DNA of 64,000 nucleotides from Nereocystis luetkeana (taxonomy: Eukaryota > Sar > Phaeophyceae > Laminariales > Laminariaceae). The notes under the pieces are model-generated. The model did not search any database and had not been told where the DNA came from. It saw only the letters and a list, made by a program, of their open reading frames with translations. Positions 51,901 to 60,600 of this stretch are shown here, in pieces. A program made the position numbers and the translations under genes. The stretch's first letter is position 1, and each line of letters opens with the position of its first letter. Location of the stretch: assembly GCA_031213475.1 (NCBI GenBank), contig JARUPZ010000026.1, forward strand, positions 8,801,824 to 8,865,823. Reading direction: 5' to 3'.

Positions 51901-54900
51901 GATCGCTGACGGTAAAAAAAAACTCCTACGAGTTGAGCTGGAAAGTAAAAGCGTTGGCAAAGAATGAGGTCTTTTGGGGGGGGGGACTATTACGGGGGAC
52001 CATAGTTAATAGGACCTGTACCCTTCGCTCGAAGAAAATGAATGCGCGCATCGTTGGGGGGAAGAAGCGACGAAGGACACCTGAGACCACGGCTTGCCCA
52101 GACGATCGCTGACGGTAAAAAAAAACTCCTACGAGTTGAGCTGGAAAGTAAAAGCGTTGGCAAAGAATGAGGTCTTTTGGGGGGGGGGACTATTACGGGG
52201 GACCATAGTTAATAGGACCTGTACCCTTCGCTCGAAGAAAATGAATGCGCGCATCGTTGGGGGGAAGAAGCGACGAAGGACACCTGAGACCACGGCTTGC
52301 CCAGACGATCGCTGACGGTAAAAAAAAACTCCTACGAGTTGAGCTGGAAAGTAAAAGCGTTGGCAAAGAATGAGGTCTTTTGGGGGGGGGGACTATTACG
52401 GGGGACCATAGTTAATAGGACCTATGGTATACATAAAAACCTATATGTTTAACCATTTTTACTAACAATATTTGGTCCTGTTAACTATGGCCCCCCGTAA
52501 TAGCTGTGATACTCTTCGTCTCTGTTTTGGTTTGTTTGATGTAAGTGTTGGATTTGATGAGGCCTACCGCGCTGACAGGGGTAGAGATATCATCCGCACT
52601 GAGGGTGCCTCGGGCGAGGTGCCGTCAGCGCGGCAGCGTTTCCCGGAAAAGATATAACAACTACTTGAGAAAGAAAATCGTACTCATGTTGGGTGGGCGG
52701 AATGGTCTGAAGTGTTTCACTCATCCGTCGTGTTTTATCGAGGTCCGCTTTGAGCATGGGCGTAGGTGGCCTATCTTTGTACAGTTCTCCAGGTAATTTC
52801 ATCAGAGGTGTGGTGCCAGCCTTTGTTCCAAAGTGTCGAAACGCCTTCTTGGATGCTAATATTGCTACTTCTGTAGCTCTCTTCCTCTGTGCTATGTATC
52901 ACTTAATTGGATTGGATGGGGCCTCCTGACCCGGCCGATGGTCCCACCCAGACTAATCTCTCCCTTATTGAAAGCTGGCAAGGAGTCCAGTTTATTCCCT
53001 TCACCCACACTTCCGTTATTTTTTAGCAATACCTCCGTGCGCAGACATCAAAATGTTCTGCGGAAGCCGGTAGCAACGGTGGTCGGACGCGTTGGTCGGG
53101 TCTGCTTACGTTGCCGCTTCGCCTTCGCTATCCTGGTCGTAGACCCAATATCTTATCGTCTTATCGCGCTGCTTTCTCCGTCTTCCAGTCGCCAATGCAC
53201 ATGATGTTGTCCATTGGTGTTTACGCGAAGTAGTTGGGCAGCAGAGTAGGAAATCGAACCGGCTTTTACTTCGTGATAAGGAAATACAATAATCCGAACG
53301 GCAGACGCGCCGGTATAAACAACGAGGAAGAATACCGTGAGAAAGCTCGCAAGATTATTGTGGTGAGCGCCGTTATACAGATTTGGCACCTATGGTCTGA
53401 GCACTATGTGTGTGGCACCTACCTGGCATAACGTAGAGCGAGCTAACCTAGCTGGGGATTTTTCAGCCCATCGTCTGCAATACTACTGTACCACCACTGC
53501 TATGAATGTAGGCTACATCCGTCGTACACACCCTTCAGCAACTTCCTGGCGCACTGCTTTGAGCAGTTCTGCGTGGAACCGTGGAATACCTTTGCCGCTT
53601 TCAGTGCTTGCCATTGTTTTTTCTCAACTCGTTTTGTTGTCGTTTCTCGTTTCTGTACTCGTTCCGTGATGCTTTCTCGATGCCCAGGCAGCGGTATCGC
53701 TGGCTCTGTGGCAGAACCAGCACGCCCCTCCACATGCGGGGGGTTTCGGGGAGTCCAGGGAGGTCTCTATGATTTTCGTGATGTCTTGTGTCTTTGTTCG
53801 TTTGTTTGTTTGTGTGTTTGCTTGTTTGTTTGCTTGTTTGTTTGCTTGTTTGTTTGTTTGTTTGTCTGCTTTTGTTTGTGTGTGTTTGCTTGTTTGTTTG
53901 TTTGTTTTGTTTGTTTGTCTGTTTGTTTGTCTGTTTGTGTGTTTGTTTGCTTGTTTGTTTGTTTGTTTTTTTGTCTGTTTGTCTGTTTATTTGCTTGCTT
54001 GTTTGTTTCTACGTTGTGGCCCTTCTTTCTGCTGCTCCCTTCCTATACTATACACAATACACCACACTAGTCGTATCTCCCTTCCTATATGCAATAGTCG
54101 TAGCGGTATCTCAGATCCGGGGCCACAACTGTAGGCTCTTGTGCCCCTCGCCACATACTAGGCTCGTTTCCATTTTGGCGTCGATAGAAGGGTTCGGTGC
54201 TTTCGGTCGTTGACTCGCGTCGAATTCTGTTTGGGTAGGAAATCAACCAGTGTGAATCGTGAATTGCAGAGAAACGTGAACGAGGTCAAAGCTGAGTTTC
54301 GAGAAAAAAATTGATCTCACAGCTGAGTTGTACTCTTTTCATTTTTTCACGCCTCTGACAGAGGATGATCTATCTGATCTGTCTACAGATGGATGATCTT
54401 GTTCCTCACCGGCCGTTTTGAATTGCCGTGCAGGATCTGTACATCACAGATACAACCCAGGTAACATGCCCTAGTCGCCACCCGGTAGCATGAGCTAGAT
54501 CATACGGATCATACAGATCATACGGATCATGATGAATCTATATGCCGTGAAGTATCTAGATCATAATCTGTGGGAACGATCTGTAGATGATCTGCGCATG
54601 ATCTGCACATGATCTGTCTATCCGAGGTGTAGGAAAATTGGAGCATGATACGAGTAAGGATCTTCAAGCGGCCGTTATGAGATGTTGTGCGGAATCCGTA
54701 CGCAGTATGTTAGTCCAACCCAGCAGACATGTGCTAGATACGCAGATGGTACAGGTCCGATCCGGCAACACGAGCTAATGATAGACAGATAGATCACACA
54801 GATCACACAGATCAAACAGATCAGACAGATCAGCAAAATAGCTGCCTGAAAGGTATATACGATGCAGTGGAGATATAACCTACTACTGTATAGTGCCAGG

Positions 54901-55487
54901 TATCTGATATCATTGGTCCGATGTGTCAACCAATGCCAGGTTTAATCAAATCATCAGAATATATTACCATAACTTTCTTTATCCCTTATAGGGCCGCATT
55001 CTCTTCTGATCAGTTTGGGGGACAAACTACTCAGATTTTGAGTGGTTTGTCCCCAAAACGGGACTGCACTCCTGAAAGGGGTTGACTGAGACACCCGCCA
55101 TCCAGCAACGCATACAAGTTGATGACAGTCAGCACGATCCCGCTGCGCGAGTTCCCAGCGACAGCAGTACCGGTATTGCTGTCTTGGCAATTATAGGGAA
55201 ATAAGCGCACGGGAGTTCAACGTTGTCACGCTGGAACGGTAAAAAAGGTGCTGATAGTGTTGGCGGGGACTTGAGGGTTAGTGTTGGTGTTGGTGTTGCT
55301 GTAGCTGGTGTTGTTGTGAGCAGTGTTGATGCCTGTGTGTTGTTGCTGTTTTGTCGGCGTTCTCGCAGTGTTGATGTTGGTATGGTGTTTGAGTGGCGTT
55401 GGCAGTGATGGTGTTACTATCACTCTTGCACACACCTCCTCCAAGCCTCAAACCCTTCCACTCCACCCCGTCTCCACCCCCCGCTTC

Positions 55488-55523
<36 letters not shown>

Positions 55524-57579
55524 ACCTGCATCACGGCACGATGATCGTCCTCCCTATCTACCACCCCTACATGCCCAGGCTAGAGCCCACAGATGGAGAG
55601 GTTTATATCACCTTCTGCAGGCGTTTGGGGAACGTTTCGAGCAGCGTGACTCGAAAACGGCTCGCTCCGGCTTGGGTCTGGGACTGGGCGGCAGCGGTTC
55701 GGGAGGGGGAAGAAACTCGGCGCTTCTTCTGCCTAACTGGTTCGAGGACGCGGCGGAGTACCGCCTAAAAAAGGCCTTGGTGAGAAAAATAAGCGAAATA
55801 TTTAAAAAGAACAAATTCTGCGATATACGTAAGGAAAACTGGTAGGCACGTTCCCGGTCACCAATTTTTAGAGCAGCATCCCAGCCTGCCCGTGAATGTG
55901 TTCACCGTTTGGGCTCTTTTGTGAACACCCAACGTGTGGACCATCTTCGACCAGGTACTTTCGGCGAATGCAAGCAAGCAAAGCTGCCGGTCGTTCCTCA
56001 GGAAGGGCATGAATAAAACGTGTGCAAAACTTCGGGGGTCTATGCTCTCTCTACAACATGGTGTGGACGTTTGGGCTTTGTGCGGAAAAAGTGCTAAAAA
56101 AAGGCATTGCCTCGTAAATACTCCGTTTCAGCATGGTACCGATTTTTGACCATGTCGCTTGCTTTATGGGTTGATCATACACAGGTCAGACATCCGAGTG
56201 TTCCATGTCTGGGAGTGTGCCTGGAACCGGACTGTTCAGAAAAAAAAAAGAACCAACAACATCGTTTTCTCTTATGGAAACGCCTGCCTGTTTCTGACCT
56301 GGCCCATTCTTGCCACCATAATAGCGCCAGCCCGAGGACCTCAACTAGAAAACTGCGATGCCACCCCTTTTCCCTCTTCCGCCGTTCATGGCGGTGATTA
56401 TGATACCAACTGTGTCCAATTCGAGTAGAGGATGATGCTTGCCAAAGTTTCATAGAACACGTGTGCCAAAATTCAGGGTCTATCTCCGGGAAGGGGCGCG
56501 TGGGACTTTTTTACTTTGGTGAGGTGAAATGCAAACTACTGTATATGGCGTGGCCTGCGAATCTACGAATTCCTTACATTTACAACTCCAACAACCCGGG
56601 GGCGGAAACGGACATCCCCCAGGTAGATACCTTCCCGCAAGGTGTGAAAACCCCAACCCTGCTGTCTGATACCTCATGGGGCCAGCCTCGCCTCGAGAAC
56701 TGCAGCGGCGAGGTCCCGCGGCACCCGGGGACAATATGGCCCTGTCCCCGGATCATAAATCCTTCCTCACATGTACAACTCCAACAACTCGGGGACGAAA
56801 ACGGTTTCCCCCGGGTCGATAACCACCCCGCACGGTGGTTTCACACATTTCTGTTCAGAGCAGTGCAGCATGCGGCGCACTGCGAGTACTACAGCAACAT
56901 CACCATGCACTTTCGACCATAGCTATGGGCAACGCAGAGCTAGCGCCACCGGCAGAAGCCGTGGCTGTACCGCTAGTAGTGCTACTGTGAACAGTACTGC
57001 AGAAATAATATTACTATTACGGGGGGCCATAGTTAACAGGACCAAATATTGTTAGTAAAAATCATTAAACATATAGGTTTTTATGTATACCATAGGTCCT
57101 GTTAACTATGGTCCCCCGTAATAGTGTACTCCTTGACGCTTGTTAGGGGTGAAGTCTCTTTTAGATCAGGTTTGGGGACAGACTACTTAGAATTTGAGTG
57201 GTTTGTCCCCAGAACACGGGACTACCGCACTTTGCCCTGTCCCCGTACCTGTAGTAGGCCGTCTGGGTAATATAGTGTCGTACTCAATGGCTCTTAGTGT
57301 GCAAGGCCTTGCCTCCGTTATAGTTCGGACATCTTGAGGTTACTACCACCTTTCGACGTGCGGTTTGTGCTGCTGCAGTTGCTTTTGCTGCTGCTGGTGA
57401 TGTTAGTCTTGCGCTCTCGTCCTCTAGCATGGTGCTGTGATGATTCGTGTGGCGCCTCCTAGGTGCTCTGTAGTGTCGCGGTGTTCCAGTTTCCTATTCG
57501 TACTTGACCCCCCTGGCATGGCTCTCTTTCGTCTCTTCGTCTCCATTTGTCGTGCTGCTGTTGCTGCTGCTGTCGCTGC

Positions 57580-57619
<40 letters not shown>

Positions 57620-60600
57620 AATATCGTTGATGTCGCCTTTTCCTTTGCTGTTGTTGCCGTACCGTTGCCGTACCGTTGGTGTTGGTGTTGCTGTTGCTGT
57701 TCTTGTGGTCGCTGCTGTTATTTTTACCGCTGGCCAGATCTGGGCGGCGGCAAACATGCGCGCTCGAGACGGCTGCACGCCGTTGGAATCTCTGGAACTC
57801 CTTGTTACGCTCTTGAGAGAAAACGACAATTGCGAAAACTCTCTCAGCGACGACTACTACGTGGCGCAGGTGATGCCCCCCGCCCCCCTCCCCCCGCCCC
57901 CCTCCCCTTCGTTCATCGCCCACCTCTCGCGCTCCTCCGTTCACCCTCTCCCCCCCCACCCGTTCCTGCTGCCTCACTCCTTCACTTCACCGCTCCCACC
58001 ACTCCACCCGCCCCCTCCAATACCCCGCTGGTCTACAGCACTGGCTATTATTTATAGTTGAAGTATACTATACCTGGTACCCTGGTCTGTGTTAATAATA
58101 CGGGGGACCATAGTTAGTAGAACCAAATGCTGTTTGTAAAAAAGGTAAATAGATAGTTTTTTTTGTGTATACCTTATGTCCTACCAGGTATTTACTATGG
58201 TCCCCCGTAATAGTATAATATGCATTCATATTATGTGTTAATAGTATGCATTAATACGCTCGTACTACTCTATTATTGTAGTATAATACTGGTATGTATT
58301 AATAGCATGTACTGATGGTATGGTAGTCACTACTGGCTGGTGGATCTTAGTCACTGTCGTCGACTGTGTGCGCTGATCAAAGGTCACAGGTCAAAGACCC
58401 GGGGGGTCTATTTGGTTCGTGTTAGCCCCTTTAGTTACGATAGCCTGTGTAACTCTTTGGTAACTACAGTCCCGTCTAAGGGACACACCATACAAATACC
58501 AAGTGATTTATCCCCAATTGTCCCCAATTTGGGACTGCGGTCCTAAAAGGGTCAATACGGCATTCCTGTGGTGGGAACATTCGTCATTAAGAGACTGGTT
58601 GCTTGAAATTATACTCAGGTTTGCAGATACTCTAGTAATACCAATATTAATACAGAAAATTGCACAGTAGAGCAGCAGAAAAAGGCCTAAACGTCGCGGA
58701 TCTCCTGTTTCACACTTGGGATAGGGCTTACGGCCTTACTGTAGTTGCGATAGGATCTACGGCGTTACACCATATATCTGGTATGGGATCTCCGGCTTCA
58801 GATCTCCGGCTTCAGATTGTGTAAAGGATTTCCGCCTTCATCATCTCATTGTACGGGATCTCCGGCTCCGCATTTTCAATGTATACGTTGATCTCCGGCT
58901 TCAGATGTTCTAGAGGAATTCCGGCTTCATTTTTTATTCACTGTAGGGATCTCCGGCTTCAGGTTGTGTATAGGATCTCCGGCTCCATTCAGAGTTTGTA
59001 CAGTATCTCCGGGTTCATATTTTGCACAACATCCTCGGCTTGAGATTTTGTACAGGATACCCGGCTGCACATATTGGTGTTGGTATATAATTTCTTGCTT
59101 TCCTGCAGGATCTCCGGCTTCTCATTTTCTGTAGGATCTTCGGCTCCAGATGTTCTGCAGGAACTCCGGCTTCACATTTTCTACAGCGTGTACGGCTTCA
59201 GATTTTCCATGGGCTTTCCGGGCTTCAGAATATCTGTTACACAGGACCTTCGGCTTTACAGTTTTCGATGGGATTTTGGTCTCCATCCAGTTCGAAAGGT
59301 TCCACCATCATCTCAAATGGTACTATTACGGGGGGGCATAGTTAACAGGGCCAAATATTGTTAGTAAAAATGGTTAAACATATAGGTTTTTATGTGTACC
59401 ATAGGTCCTGTTAACTATGGTCCCCCGTAATACTGGTAGTCCGGTGTACCTGGTATTGCGGGGGACCATAGTTAATAGGACCTATGGTATACTTAAAAAA
59501 GCTATATATTTGACCATTTTTACGAACATTTTTCGGTCCTATTAACAATGGTAATAGGTGGTCTTGCAAGTTATAAATGTGGGGGGAGGGTATGGAGGGT
59601 ATGCATGATTGTTGAGCAAGCTGTGCGCCTCGAACAAACAGTGGGCAGTAACGCCATGCCAATACGGTGTTTGCGAGAACCCAACCCAATGTTGTTGGGT
59701 TACAAACGTGGCTGAAACCGACAAACACGAGAAGCTTGGTTGGGTTCTCGAAAACACTCGAAACCGACTACGAAATGAGGAGGTGATTGGTTAAACATGC
59801 CAATCAGAAGTTGTTCCGCTTGCTAACCAACCCACAAAGTTACCCCGCTCAAAAACAGTTGAGTTCAAAAACATTTTGCTCACTTCGTCCCACAGCAATT
59901 ATCGTTTTGTGGGTTGGGATTGCTATTAGCATGTACCTGGTAGGGAACAGACTACGATAAACCCAACACAAGAAAGTCTTCCCAAACGCCCTAATAATGA
60001 AACATTAGCCTAAATCAGCCGCAGACGTACTGTCAGTAGGGTTGTATTCAGTCGTTGCCTGCAATGCATTAGCTCTTTGCTGTGCATCAAGCGTGTTGGT
60101 GTGTGCTGTATTGGCTGTATGAGGTGCATGTACACGTCATGCACTGCTCAATTTCTCGAGCAAATGCTGTCCATTTTTTTGTGTTGCTTGCAGTACTGTA
60201 GGTGCCTGCGCCGGTTTCGCTTGGAAATCATCACAATCCTCATCACCACACAGCACCACACCACACCACAAAATACCACGCCGCAAAATACCATACCACA
60301 TACCGTATTATGCCATGTCATACTATACTATACGATACCATACTATGCCATACCTTACCATACTGTGCCATGCCGTATCATACCATGCCATACGCTACCC
60401 TACCCTACCCTACCCTACTATACCCCATACAATACAATTACCATAACATTACCATACCCCACCACACCACCTCACACCATACCATACCACACCACACCAC
60501 GCCACGTCAGTGCCATGCCTAATGCCGTTCCGCACCTACCATCTAACGGTCTGTGGCGGTTGCTGCCTTTTTCCTGCCCCCCACTGGCGTCACTTGATTT

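Noticed and set aside
53234-53431. Protein-like frame around RTGFYFVIRKYNNPNG
   Set aside because: No splice sites that fit the TAF2 phases, no known domain, and the missing TAF2 helix was found at 53688 instead.
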